DNA of 64,000 nucleotides from Flavobacterium sp. (GCA_012837155.1 CP051546.1:801347-865346); one strand, 5' to 3'; shown: positions 37,036-47,522, counted from the stretch's first letter. The notes: generated from the letters alone by a model not told the origin. Program-made: numbers and translations.

Positions 37036-38447
37036 ATGAAAAAGATAAGTATATTATTCATTCTGCTCTTAACCGGAATTATGCAAGCACAAAATCGTCC
37101 TCAACCCAAAGCTGGAAAAACACCAATAGTAAACATCAAAAAGCCACAAACATTTGTCTTAGCCAATGGGTTAAAGGTAATGATTGTAGAAGATCATAGA
37201 TTGCCTAAAGTGACTTACAATCTTACCTTAGACAATGCTCCCTTTGCCGAAGGAAACAAAAAAGGAGTTGACGAATTGTGCAGTAACTTAATGGGGAATG
37301 GATCAAAAAAAACGCCGAAAGATCTTTTTAACGAAGAAATCGATTTTTTTGGTGCCAATGTCAACTTTAGTTCTCAAGGTGCTTATGCCAGTTCGCTTTC
37401 TAAATACGCGCATCGAATACTAGAATTAATGGCAGATGGTGCATTAAATCCTAATTTTACTCAAGTAGAATTCGACAAAGAGAAAGCCAAAATGATAGAA
37501 GGTCTCAAAGCCGAAGAAAAAAACACTACTGCCATTGCTAATAGAGTGGTTGATGTCTTGGCCTTTGGAAAAAACCATCCGTCGGGCGAATATATGTCTG
37601 AAGAAACACTAAACAACATTACTTTAGCAGATGTTCAAGCAATTTACAAAAACTATTTTGTTCCTGAAAATGCTTATTTAGTAGTCATTGGCGATGTAAA
37701 ATACAACAAAATTAAACCTGTTATCGAAAAATTGTTTGGCTCATGGAAAAAAAAAATCACTCCAAAATTAACTTATACCGAGCCTGAGAATGTTGCTTTT
37801 ACCCAAATTAATTTTGTAGACGTTCCCAATGCTGTGCAATCGGAAATTTCATTGGTCAACACCTTAAATCTCAAAATGAATGATCCTGATTTTTTTCCGG
37901 CTGTCATTGCAACTTATATCCTTGGCGGCGATTTTAACAGCTACTTGAACATGAATTTAAGAGAGGCGCATGGCTGGACTTATGGTGCCAACGCAATTAT
38001 TGGTTCAGGAAAATTTGTTACAAAAATACGATCTGCTTCGGCAGTAAGAAATATGGTTACCGACAGCGCTGTCGTTGAATTTATTAAGGAAATCAAAAAA
38101 ATCAGAACCGAAAAAGTGAGCGAAGAAGTTCTTAATAATGTAAAAGCAGGTTACATTGGGCGATTTGTAATGAAAGTTCAACAACCTCAAGCAATAGCGC
38201 GATACGCATTAAACATTGAAACAGAAGATCTTCCCCAAAATTTTACGAAAATTACATTAAAACCATTAATGCTGTAACCGCCGAAGATGTGAAACGTGCC
38301 GCCAACAAATACTTTCTTCTAGATAATACTCGAATTATAATAGCAGGAAAAGGTTCGGATGTAATTCCTGGTTTAGAAAAATTAAATATTCCAATATTTT
38401 ATTTTGATAAATTTGGAAACCCCGCAGAGAAACCTAATTTTAAATAA
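37036..38447 (+). CDS. M16 family protein, catalytically incomplete partner, one frameshift
   Basis: Signal peptide (MKKISILFILLLTGIMQAQN), then an M16 fold where the zinc motif is replaced: relatives have HxxEH, this reads KGVDELCSNLMGNGSKKT. The C-terminal domain keeps LNMNLREAHGWTYGANAIIG, the Arg/Tyr pair that closes the substrate in M16 heterodimers. After a frame change near 38255 it continues YENYIKTINAVTAEDVKRAA and ends EKPNFK at 38445-38447. About 470 codons. It lies 12 bp downstream of the active M16 gene. Confidence 0.87.
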
Positions 38448-38889
38448 TAAGGATTGTCCGCAAAGTAGTGTAAGTCGAAAGTTTTAATGTCATAAAGTCA
38501 AACGAATGACGCAAATTAGCACGAATTAATTGGTGGGATTTTGAGTCATTCGTGGCTGATGATACGGATTGAAACCGATTAAAAAGGATTTTTTATTGGT
38601 CTCAAAAAGAGTTAATACTGTTTATTAGTTCATTATAGTCCCATTCTTTTTTGTCACATCGAGCGCAGTCGAGATGTTATAAAGGTTCTCGACTGCGCTT
38701 GATGTGACAATTAGACTGATTTATGAGTTTTTTTGACATAAAACCATGCGATTTTAGCGCATTTTTCTTTCAGGTCCTAAAAATTTGACCACGAATTAAT
38801 TGGTGTAAATTTGCGTCATTCGTGGCCGAAAACTTTTAGAACCGCAGTAAATATTGGCACACGGATAGCGTAAGCCGAAAATTTTTTTA
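38448..38889. repeat. Intergenic region rich in inverted and dispersed repeats
   Basis: No gene. At 38652-38709 TGTCACATCGAGCGCAGTCG (plus AGA) is followed by its inverted copy after a 12-base loop, a dispersed Bacteroidota-type palindrome. Around 38505-38560 and 38788-38823 a second motif, CACGAATTAATTGGTG with ...GTCATTCGTGG, occurs twice. Both are candidate REP-like elements or bidirectional terminators. Confidence 0.65.
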
Positions 38890-39816
38890 TTAGGCATCCG
38901 AAGTTTGTTTCTTAGCCGACAAATAAACTCCAAATAAAATCACAAAAGCTCCAAAAAATTGAGTTGGTGTAAGCTTTTCGTTATCTAATAAACCCCAACC
39001 AAAAGCGACAATTGGAATCAAATACGTTACCGAAGTAGCAAAAATAGGCGATGAAATTTGGATAATTTTAAAGAAAATAATATTGGCAATTCCCGTTCCC
39101 ACAATTCCCAAAATCATAATAAACCATACGGAATGCTGCACCTTCACATCTTGAGTCACTTCAAAAAAACCAGAGAAAAACAAAACTAAAAGTGCTGGCA
39201 AAAGGAGGACTATAAAATTTCCAGTTGTAATACTTAACGGATTCAAATTTGATAAATATTTCTTGATTACATTGACATTTATTGCGTAACAAAACGATGC
39301 AATAACAACCAAGATTGCATAATAATAATTTTGATTTGGATGATTTATTGCTCCGTTAAAAACTAGAAGAATACTACCAACAAGCCCAATAAAAACACCC
39401 CAAAATTGTCTCTTTTGAAAAGTCATCCTAAAGATTAAAGCACCAAATAGTAACGTATTTAGAGGTGTTAGTGAATTAAGGATAGAACTTACTGAACTTT
39501 CGATCTGAGTCTGCGCAATCGCAAAAAGATAGGCTGGAATAAAAGTTCCTAAAAAAGCGGTCAAAACAATATATTTCCATTGTGATTTTGGGATTATCAG
39601 CAAATGCTTAAATCCAATTATCAATAAAAAAATAGCTGCAAAAATAATTCGCAAAGACCCTAACTGCATTGGTTTTAAACCAACCAATCCCTTTTTTATC
39701 AATATAAATGAACTTCCCCAAATCAATGAAAGCACAATCAAAAAAACCATTTTAACTGTTTTGTATGCATCTCCTTTTTTTTGGCTCAAAATTGTAACAA
39801 TTTTATGAAATAGCAC
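38890..39816 (-). CDS. EamA/DMT-family transporter
   Basis: 308 residues with ten predicted membrane helices in two EamA repeats: VFLIVLSLIWGSSFILIKKG near the N-terminus (the WGSSF motif is typical) and AILVVIASFCYAINVNVIKK in the second half, ending FGAFVILFGVYLSAKKQ. Members export metabolites or amino acids across the inner membrane; the substrate cannot be read from sequence. The first 22 residues before MVFLIVLS may not be translated. Confidence 0.85.
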   Translation of the reverse strand: MLFHKIVTILSQKKGDAYKTVKMVFLIVLSLIWGSSFILIKKGLVGLKPMQLGSLRIIFAAIFLLIIGFKHLLIIPKSQWKYIVLTAFLGTFIPAYLFAIAQTQIESSVSSILNSLTPLNTLLFGALIFRMTFQKRQFWGVFIGLVGSILLVFNGAINHPNQNYYYAILVVIASFCYAINVNVIKKYLSNLNPLSITTGNFIVLLLPALLVLFFSGFFEVTQDVKVQHSVWFIMILGIVGTGIANIIFFKIIQISSPIFATSVTYLIPIVAFGWGLLDNEKLTPTQFFGAFVILFGVYLSAKKQTSDA

Positions 39817-39876
39817 TCCTTTTTTATTAATTTTGACACCAATTACAAGATAAAGAATCTTCTAAATCTAATTACA

Positions 39877-40253
39877 ATGAACGTTTCCAAATCAATTTTA
39901 ACATTCACACTCGCAAGCCTTTTGCTTATAGGCTGTAAAGGAAAAACAAGCGAAACCATTCCAGCTTCAACGATAGAAACAAATGCATCAAAAGTAAAAA
40001 AGGAAATAGCCAGTGCAAATCTTCAAACAGCAAGTTTACCATCGACGGAATGACTTGCGCAATAGGCTGTGCCAAAACAATTGAGGAAGAATTAAACGGG
40101 ATCGACGGCGTGCAAACGGCATCGGTAGATTTCGAAAAAAAATTAGCAACCATTTCCTTTGACAAAACCATTTTAACAACCAAAAATATTACCAAAGTTG
40201 TCGAAGCTACTGGCAACGGAAAAACATACAAGGTTTCGAATATGAAGCCTTGA
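39877..40253 (+). CDS. Lipoprotein with a heavy-metal-associated (HMA) domain, one frameshift
   Basis: It starts MNVSKSILTFTLASLLLIGC, a lipoprotein signal with Cys20, then a Ser/Thr-rich linker and an HMA domain (SFTIDGMTCAIGCAKTIEEE, LNGIDGVQTASVDFEKKLAT). One missing T near 40030 splits the gene. The metal loop reads MTCAIGC, with three rather than two residues between the cysteines, a variant seen in Bacteroidota. It probably binds copper or another soft metal in the envelope. Confidence 0.8.
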
Positions 40254-40277
40254 TATTTAATTTAGAAAAAAACATTC

Positions 40278-41046
40278 TTAATTATTAATGCTATTTTCAA
40301 GGCTTTTAAAATCAATTGCTTTACCGTTAATATCAAAAAATTGATACTTAAATTTTAGTTTTCCGTCAATTTCTTCTATGGAAACTTCCATTTGATAAAA
40401 CCCATTATTCCATTCCACAATCACATGATACGAATAATCGCCAACTCCAAAACTACTTGGAAGATTGCTGGTGTAAATCATTTTCTTTGATTTAAGGCTT
40501 AAAGTACTTACCTCAATATTTTCATAAGAACCAATTTCATCGTCATTAAAAGACTGCCCCATGTAGTCATAGTTTTCTGTTGGTTTCTTATTTTTTCGTT
40601 TGTCTTTATGCCCATTATAAACATCCTTAATCGAAAAAATTACATCTTTTAATGAACTTTTTCCAACGTTCAAAAGAAAAAATCGTATTTGATGACTGTA
40701 CATTAATCGATGCACTTTTTATTTTTCCCTTCCAAAGTTGCTCCTTCTCCAAGATCTGCATTCGTGATTTCTATAATTGGTAAATTTTGACCCGCAATCT
40801 GAGCAAAAGATTCTGATTTAAACTTTTTTAGTTTATTTTCAGATTCAACAATATATTTTGTTTTTTCTTGTAATTCATGCTTTAAATATTCAATTTTTTA
40901 TTGGCTGCTTGCAGTTCACTTTTTGCCTTAGTTGTTTTTTCATTGGCATAAAAACTTCCTTGATAAACAAAAAAGATTGAAAGTCCTATTAAAACACATC
41001 CAATAAATGCCAATAGTAAAGTTATCATAAATGCTCTCTTTTTCAT
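40278..41046 (-). CDS. Membrane-anchored coiled-coil protein of unknown function, frameshifted
   Basis: The start at 41046 gives MKKRAFMITLLLAFIGCVLI then GLSIFFVYQGS, one N-terminal membrane anchor, then a coiled coil (ANEKTTKAKSELQAANKKLN, LKHELQEKTKYIVESENKLK). A soluble domain follows with LGEGATLEGKIKSASI, LLNVGKSSLKDVIFSIKDVY and GVGDYSYHVIVEWNNGFYQM, ending SLENSINN. Frame changes near 40893, 40730 and 40690. I do not recognise the domain. It lies alone on its strand. Confidence 0.6.
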
Positions 41047-41186
41047 TACAAAAATTTGGATTGAAAATGACTAAAAATAGCGCTAGGTTTTCTCTATTTT
41101 TAGACTTTAAAATTAGAGCTAAATTTACTATTTAAACCCTTATACTTCAATATTATATAAACATCTTATCAACTAAAAACACACAA

Positions 41187-41565
41187 TTAGCAAATCCGTA
41201 TTGGTGTTGTTGCATAAATTGACTTTTTTGAATCATCTATCATCTTAAAATGTTTTGGTTTAAATATTATTACTGACACAATATCTTGTTCGTGTTCAAT
41301 TTGTAGAGAATCATAAATTTTTCGATATGAAACAATAAAACTTTTAGCTATAATTTATCAAATTTATTTATATTATCTAAAACAGGTTTTAAAAACTTAC
41401 TTGATGAAACTAAACTCTCAACATTTTTTCTTAATCTTTTTTTAATTCAATATTTCCTCCAGCCTTGCTCAATTCTTCATTTATTTTTAAAATGTAATTC
41501 ATATTTGGGAGATAATTAAAAGCAATATCACATTTTTGTCGTTTTTCTAACACGACTTTCTAACG
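41187..41565 (-). pseudogene. Broken gene of unknown function downstream of fic
   Basis: Three frames join into one protein-like text. VLEKRQKCDIAFNYLPNMNY then ILKINEELSKAGGNIELKK, followed by LRKNVESLVSSSKFLKPVLD then NINKFDKL, and IAKSFIVSYRKIYDSLQIEH then EQDIVSVIIFKPKHFKM, ending ATTPIRIC. No start codon is visible; the sequence runs up into a 40-bp tandem repeat whose units can encode VLEKQQK. I do not recognise a family. It may be a true remnant or a gene hit by indels. Confidence 0.45.
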
Positions 41566-41690
41566 TGTTAAGTTTTTGCTGTTTTTCTAACACGTTTGCA
41601 TAACGTGGTAAATTTTTGCTGTTTTTCTAACACGTAATTTTTTTGTGGTAAATTTTCAATGGTTTTTTACCACGTTTAACCATTCATTAA
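41536..41690. repeat. 40-bp tandem repeat, about 3.5 units
   Basis: Units begin GTTTTTCTAACACG (about 41540, 41580 and 41620; a divergent GTTTTTTACCACG at 41660) and continue with ACGTG(T/G)TAA(G/A)TTTTTGCT-like sequence. The units contain the partial dyad TAACACG...CGTGTTA. The repeat sits between the 3' end of fic and the broken gene downstream of it. Confidence 0.75.
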
Positions 41691-42745
41691 AACGTTTATC
41701 AATTCTGTATTCATATAATAGTTCGATTTTCCAACTTTTGTTTTTTCTAAAAATCCTATTTCTGAAATTTTATCTAAATAAATTGAAGCCGTTTGACGAG
41801 TTATATTCAGTTCTTTCTCTAAAAACTCAATTTTAGTATAAGGATTTCTAAACAAAATATTTATCAAATCTTGGCTGTAAATTTTAGGTAACTCGGTTCG
41901 CATTCTGGTTTTATAGTCTGCCATTAAATCCCGAATTTTAGTAATCAAAACAATAGTTTGCTCTGCGGTTACTTCAACACCTTTTAGCATATACAAAACC
42001 ATTGCTTCCCAGTCGTTAGTTTCTCTTACTCCTTGCAAAACTTTGTAGTAATCGGCTTTGTTTTGGGTAATATAACGGCTTAAATACAAAATAGGAATAT
42101 CCAACAAACCCGATAAAACCAAATAGAGAATGTTTATAATACGCCCCGTTCGTCCGTTACCATCATAAAAGGATGGATGCTTTCAAACTGATAATGTATA
42201 ATTGCCATTTTTATCAGTGGGTCAATATCCGAAAAATCATTGTCGTTTATGAACTTTTCGAGGTTGTTCATCAAGTCCAAAACTTCATTAGTGCTTTGCG
42301 GGGGAGTATAAACCGTTTGCCCTTGTGAGTTTACTAATTTTGTTCCTGCTTGGGTTCTAAATCCCGCATTGTTTTGCAACAGTTCCTTTTGTATGATTAG
42401 GATATGTTTGTTTAAAAGTAATTTCTCATTTCGCACAATCTCAAAACCAAGTTTCAAACCGTGTGCATAATTAAGAACTTCTTTACTGGCGTGTTTCTTG
42501 GTATCAATCAATACGTTTTCTTTGTATAAATCGTCGTGGGTGGTAATAATGTTTTCAATCTCGCTACTGTCTTTCGCCTCCTGAAGCGTGAGCGTATTGA
42601 TAAGAATACTTTCGTTTGGGATAGTCTTTGCCGTTCCTTTGAGTTCTGCTAAATACCGATGTGCTTTTGCTAATTGCTTCAAAACAGCAATAGATTCTGT
42701 AAAGTCTTTAGGCGGTAAAGGTTGCAAAGTGAAGTTTTCTGTCAT
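41676..42745 (-). CDS. Fic family AMP-transferase-type protein, one frameshift
   Basis: The N-terminal helix carries AKDSSEIENIITTHDDLY, matching the Fic inhibitory motif (S/T)xxxE(G/N) in a class II position. The core motif is split by one missing T near 42167. FESIHPF is followed, in the corrected frame, by YDGNGRTGRIINILYLVLSG, giving the complete HPFxxGNGRxxR catalytic loop. The C-terminal 150 residues include a winged-helix segment (FLEKELNITRQTASIYLDKI). Such Fic-HTH proteins modify targets with AMP or related groups; the target is unknown. The frame break in the active-site loop is in a TTTT run, so it is probably a sequencing error. Confidence 0.88.
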
Positions 42746-42962
42746 TGTATGTGATTGATTCCCAAATTTAGGAAAACTTATTTGAAATTTATAAGTAATT
42801 TCAAAAATACAGTTTCTTTAAAAAATAAATATCCGCTCCTCTCTATGTTTAAAATAGGTTCATTTACATGCACCAACAGGAAACAGGGTTGTTTTTAGGG
42901 GAATATACAAAATAAAAAAGTCTTAAATCATTGAAAAACAACGAATTAAGACTTAATCAATG

Positions 42963-43044
42963 TGCGGGTAATAGGACTCGAACCTACACGCCTTGCGGCA
43001 CCAGATCCTAAGTCTGGCATGTCTACCAATTTCACCATACCCGC
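42963..43044 (-). tRNA. tRNA-Leu (anticodon TAG)
   Basis: The reverse strand starts GCGGGTATGGTGAAATTGGT and ends with the matching acceptor TACCCGC and discriminator A. The anticodon arm CCAGACTTAGGATCTGG exposes TAG. The T arm has GGTTCGAGTCC. A long variable arm (TGCCGCAAGGCGT) marks it as a class II tRNA. 82 nt without encoded CCA. Confidence 0.95.
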
Positions 43045-43153
43045 AAAATTGTGAGTGCAAATATAAGCATATCTTCTTACTATCAAAGCAATTTAAATAA
43101 AAATATTCACTCTCTTTTTTTGTACTTTTGAATCTATAAAACATAAGCAAATA

Positions 43154-44542
43154 ATGGAAACTATAAAAGCATACGTCCAACAACACCAAGATCGTTTTAT
43201 CAACGAATTAATCGAATTATTAAAAATCCCTTCCGTGAGCGCTGATGCCGCTTACCATCAAGACATTATTACTACCGCGAACGCCATTAAGTTGAGTTTA
43301 GAAAAAGCAGGTTGCGATTTTGTCGAAATTTGTAATACCCCTGGAAATCCTGTTGTATATGGAGAAAAAACCATCAACAAAGAATTACCCACCATTTTGG
43401 TTTACGGACATTATGACGTGCAACCAGCCGATCCAATTGAATTATGGACTTCCCCCCCATTTGAACCCGTGATAAAAAAGACCGCTATTCATCCCGAAGG
43501 GGCCATTTTTGCTCGTGGTTCTTGCGACGATAAAGGACAAATGTATATGCACGTCAAAGCATTGGAATACATGATACAATCGAACACCTTGCCTTGCAAT
43601 GTAAAATTTATGATTGAGGGCGAAGAAGAAATTGGCTCCAAAAATTTAGCTTGGTTTGTAGAACGCAACCAAGAAAAACTCAAAAATGACGTGATTTTGA
43701 TTTCTGATACGGGGATGATTTCCAATCAACAACCATCCATTACTACAGGATTGCGTGGTTTGAGCTATGTTGAAGTGGAAGTTACAGGCCCAAATCGAGA
43801 TTTACATTCTGGATTATATGGTGGTGCGGTGGCGAATCCTATCAACCTTTTAGCAAAAATGATTGCCTCGTTGCATGATGAGAATAATCATGTTACCATT
43901 CCCGGATTTTATGATACCGTAGAGGAATTATCGCTTGAAGAAAGAGCCGAAATGGCAAAAGCCCCTTTCGATTTAGAAGCATACAAAAAAGCACTCGATT
44001 TGAATGCTGTTTATGGCGAAACAGGTTATACAACCAATGAGCGGAACTCCATTCGCCCAACACTCGATGTGAACGGAATTTGGGGCGGCTATACTAGCGA
44101 AGGTGCCAAAACCGTTATTGCCAGCAAGGCGTATGCCAAAATATCGATGCGTTTGGTGCCCAATCAGGATTGGGAGCAAATCACTCAACTTTTTACCGAC
44201 CATTTCATAAACATTGCCCCAGCAGGGGTAACGGTCAAGGTTAAACCGCATCATGGGGGACAGGGCTATGTAACGCCTATTGATAGTATTGGTTACCGAG
44301 CAGCCAACAAAGCCTATACTGAAACCTTTGGAGTTCCTGCCATTCCAGTGCGTTCAGGAGGAAGTATTCCTATTGTTTCTTTGTTCGAAAAAGAATTAAA
44401 ATCGAAAACAATCCTAATGGGATTTGGACTCGACAGCGATGCGATTCACTCGCCCAACGAGCATTTCGGGATATTTAATTTTCTAAAAGGCATCGAAACC
44501 ATTCCGTTGTTTTATAAATATTTTGTAGAAATGTCGAAATAG
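43154..44542 (+). CDS. M20 family dipeptidase
   Basis: 462 residues, intact. It is a metallopeptidase with the M20 motifs ILVYGHYDVQPADPIELWTS (metal His and Asp), IFARGSCDDKGQMYMHVKAL (bridging Asp), VKFMIEGEEEIGSKNL (catalytic and metal Glu), DTGMIS and a C-terminal FGLDSDAIHSPNEHF (metal His). The lid domain includes GPNRDLHSGLYGGAVANP. Such cytosolic enzymes cut dipeptides, including carnosine-like ones. TACTTTTG at 43123-43130 may be its -7 box. Confidence 0.93.
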   Translation: METIKAYVQQHQDRFINELIELLKIPSVSADAAYHQDIITTANAIKLSLEKAGCDFVEICNTPGNPVVYGEKTINKELPTILVYGHYDVQPADPIELWTSPPFEPVIKKTAIHPEGAIFARGSCDDKGQMYMHVKALEYMIQSNTLPCNVKFMIEGEEEIGSKNLAWFVERNQEKLKNDVILISDTGMISNQQPSITTGLRGLSYVEVEVTGPNRDLHSGLYGGAVANPINLLAKMIASLHDENNHVTIPGFYDTVEELSLEERAEMAKAPFDLEAYKKALDLNAVYGETGYTTNERNSIRPTLDVNGIWGGYTSEGAKTVIASKAYAKISMRLVPNQDWEQITQLFTDHFINIAPAGVTVKVKPHHGGQGYVTPIDSIGYRAANKAYTETFGVPAIPVRSGGSIPIVSLFEKELKSKTILMGFGLDSDAIHSPNEHFGIFNFLKGIETIPLFYKYFVEMSK

Positions 44543-44587
44543 ATATTTTGGACACAGATGATACTACCCGCAAAAGCGAAAACACGG

Positions 44588-45496
44588 TTAAACGTTTTTT
44601 AAATTGATGATTTCTTGTTCCGTAAGGTGTCTCCAATTGCCACGAGGTAAGTTCTTTTTGGTCAATCCCGCAAAGGAAACTCTATCAATTCTTAAAACGT
44701 CATAGCTAAAATGTTCAAAAATGGAACGAACCACTTTAACATTTGAAGATCGTAGTTTTAAACCAATTTCACTTTTTGCTTCGCCTTCAATATAGCTTAC
44801 ATCTTCCACAAAAAACGCGGTGTCCATCAAGGACAAGTCCTTTGTTTATTTTTTCTAAATCTTCAAACTTCAAGTTTTTGTCTAAGGAAACTTGGTAAAT
44901 TTTTGATGATTTCTGGTTTGGCAGCGTGAACTTTCGTATCATGTCGGTATCGTTTGTAAACAAAAGCAGCCCTGTGGTGTTTTTGTCCATTCTTCCTACG
45001 GCTCCAATTTTTGCGGTAGTTGATCCTTTGACTAATTCTAAAACATTACGAAATTCTTGACCTTCGTCTAGGGCAGTTGTAAAGTTTTTGGGTTTGTTTA
45101 GTAAGATGTATACTTTTTTCTCTGGTGTTAAGGTTGCGCCATCAAAATTCACGACATCGCCTGGCTTTACCATATATCCCATTTCGACAACAGGAATTCC
45201 ATTTACTTTTACGGTTCCAGATTGGATATAAATATCAGCATCACGACGGGAACACACGCCAGAGTTAGCAATGTATTTATTCAAACGAATTTCGTCTTTT
45301 ATTTTTGGTCTTTTTGGTGCCTGATTTGGTTTTTTCTCCACTTTATCAGTTGTAGCAGCTACAACTTTGGTGTTAATTTTTGCTTTTTTAGGTCCTTGTG
45401 CCCTTTTTTGCATTGCAGGTTTCGGCTTATTTGAGTTGGGTCTAGAGCTATTTGCTCTTCCACCACTTTATTAGTATTGCCTTCCTTATTATTCAT
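44588..45496 (-). CDS. RluB/RsuA-type pseudouridine synthase, frameshifted
   Basis: A long basic N-terminal tail (MNNKEGNTNK from the ATG at 45496, Lys/Pro/Ala-rich to about residue 70) precedes an S4 RNA-binding domain (DEIRLNKYIANSGVCSRRDA). The catalytic domain follows with KIGAVGRMDKNTTGLLLFTN (GRxDxxTxGLLL, catalytic Asp). After a frame change in a T run near 44815 it reads FVEDVSYIEGEAKSEIGLKL then FAGLTKKNLPRGNWRHLTEQ. It modifies uridine in 23S rRNA. The tail also needs one frame correction near 45465. It follows the isoprenoid operon on the same strand. Confidence 0.85.
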
Positions 45497-45669
45497 AATA
45501 TTCTATAATTTACTTCATCTGTTTGGTCTTTGATGACCTCGTGCGTGCAAAGATAGGTTATTATTGGTTAACAGTACTTTGATTTTTAGCCCTGATTGTA
45601 GTGAAAATCCTTTTTTGAGGGTTTTCTGAAAAAAAAGATTGTAGCGAAAAGCAGGAAACTCCTAAAAAA

Positions 45670-46591
45670 TTATATTGACATCATTAATTTTACACCATGC
45701 CAAAACACACTTGGATTGATGAGGATTATACAAAAAACACCTGCAACAATTGTGAATTTTAGTACATTATGAAGTAATACATACTGCTCTTTTGTGTTGG
45801 ATTCCCAAAGGCTTAGTAAGAAAAAAAACTAGAATTATCAGGCAGAAATAAAAATAAATATCCATGTAGCCAACGTCGAAAATTTCGATTAAAACATAGA
45901 CGGGAATTAGAGTTGCAACTGTTAAGAGTGTAATTATTTTCTTTGCAATTTCTTCTCCATAAATGATAGGTATGGTTTTGTAATTGTTAGACAAGTCGCC
46001 TTTGATGTTTTCTAAATCTTTTATTATTTCTCTAATCAAGAGCAATAAAAACAGGAAGCTGGCATGACCAAAAATGACTTCGTAAAAGTTTTTGTAATAA
46101 AAGAGTATGGCAAAAAAAGGTAATACTGCCAAAAAAAGCGGCGGTTAGATTCCCTATTATGGGGTGTTTTTTATTTTATGGGAATAATACCAAATTAAGA
46201 ATATATAGGTCGAGAAAAACATAAAAGCACGCCAAGAAACGAAAATAGCCAAAAAGGCAACAATAAAATTAAGACCAAAATAGACTTGAAGTTTTGTTTT
46301 TTGACTTACTAATCGATCGAGCATTGACTTGTTGGGACGATTGATTAAATCCTTTTTGCTGTCGTAAAAATTATTGATGATATAACCCGATGCAATGGTC
46401 AATGATGACGCAAAAACAATAATAAATAAATCAAAATCAAATAAAATAGATAGAGCTCTTTTCTCTGGGGCAAGAATAAATATGGCAGAAAGATACTGTG
46501 CTAAAACGATTATAAGGATGTTGTAACCTCTAACGACAGAGAATAAACTGATTAATTTTAATGCTATTATTTTGCTCTTTCGGCTAAGCAT
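45670..46591 (-). CDS. UbiA-type prenyltransferase (GGGP geranylgeranyltransferase-like), frameshifted
   Basis: The N-terminal half has the prenyl-diphosphate motif SGYIINNFYDSKKDLINRPN (NxxxDxxxD); the second motif is REIIKDLENIKGDLSNNYKT (DxxxD). Eight or nine membrane helices follow through to FWHGVKLMMSI, stop 45670-45672. Three or more frame changes (near 46165, 46110, 45790) lie in A, T or mixed runs. In Bacteroidota this gene, next to the mevalonate kinases, is annotated as geranylgeranylglycerol-phosphate geranylgeranyltransferase, which adds a second prenyl chain; the in vivo product is unproven here. It begins 2 bp after the mevalonate kinase gene. Confidence 0.82.
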
Positions 46592-46592
46592 T

Positions 46593-47520
46593 TTAAAATT
46601 GATAAACTACTTCTAATTTATAGTCTTTCAATGAAATTTTTGCTTTTTCTAAATCTTGAGTAAAACCAAGAATGTATCCGCCTCCGCCTGAACCACAAAG
46701 TTTTAAGTAGTAATCATTAGTATCAATTCCTTTTTGCCAAATTCCGTGAAATTGCTCTGGAATCATAGGTTTGAAGTGGTTTAAAACTACTTTTGATAGT
46801 TTTTTGGTATTGGCAAACAATGATTTCATATCGCCGCCAAGAAAACTTTCGACGCAAGCATCCGTATGTTTTATAAATTGTGATTTTAACATTTTCGAAA
46901 ACCTTGATCTTTTAGATTTTCCATAAAAATAGTAATCATTGGCGCAGTTTCGCCTACAATTCCTGAGTCTAATAAAAACACAGCTCCTGTGCCCGCTGGA
47001 CTTTGGGTGGGGATTCCTGTTGCTTCAATATCGTCTTTAGAGTTAATCAAGATGGGGATGCTTAAATAGCTGTTTAAAGGATCTAATCCTGAACTTTTTC
47101 CATGAAAAAAAGATTCCATTTGTGCGAAAATATTTTTCAGTTTCAATAATTTTTCTCGGGTTAAATTCTCGAGAACGGTCACTTTATTATTGGCATATTT
47201 GTCGTAAATAGCTGCAACCAAGGCACCACTACTCCCCACACCATAGCCTTGCGGAATACTGGAATCAAAGTACATTCCTGTTTCGACATCATTTTTTAAA
47301 GTAATCAAATCAAAAGTAACTAACTCTTTTCTAAGGTTTCTAAATAAGAAACAAAACGTTTTAGGTTTTCGTTTGATTTGATGGCTTCTGTGGATGGATT
47401 TGCCTCTCGTTTTAGTGCGCCATTATAAAAATTGTATGGAATAGACAATCCTTTTGAGTCGCGAATAATTCCGTATTCTCCAAAGAGTAATATTTTCGAG
47501 TAAAATAAAGGACCTTTCAT
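46593..47520 (-). CDS. Mevalonate kinase-like GHMP kinase, frameshifted
   Basis: Start MKGPLFYSKILLFGEYGIIR (substrate-binding GEYG motif), then FDSSIPQGYGVGSSGALVAA, the GHMP ATP-binding motif (PxGxGxGSSGAL). FFHGKSSGLDPLNSYLSIPI and TGAVFLLDSG follow, and near the C-terminus YYLKLCGSGGGGYILGF, the third GHMP motif. Frame changes near 47315 and 46890. Total about 309 codons. It phosphorylates mevalonate in the isoprenoid pathway. It sits 2 bp after mvaD and 1 bp before the prenyltransferase, so the three form one operon. Confidence 0.87.
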
Positions 47521-47522
47521 AT

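Noticed and set aside
41536-41690. CRISPR array
   Set aside because: The units are joined head to tail with no unique spacers, and no cas genes are nearby.
42953-43189. Small protein gene on the reverse strand
   Set aside because: It runs across tRNA-Leu and has no protein-like composition.
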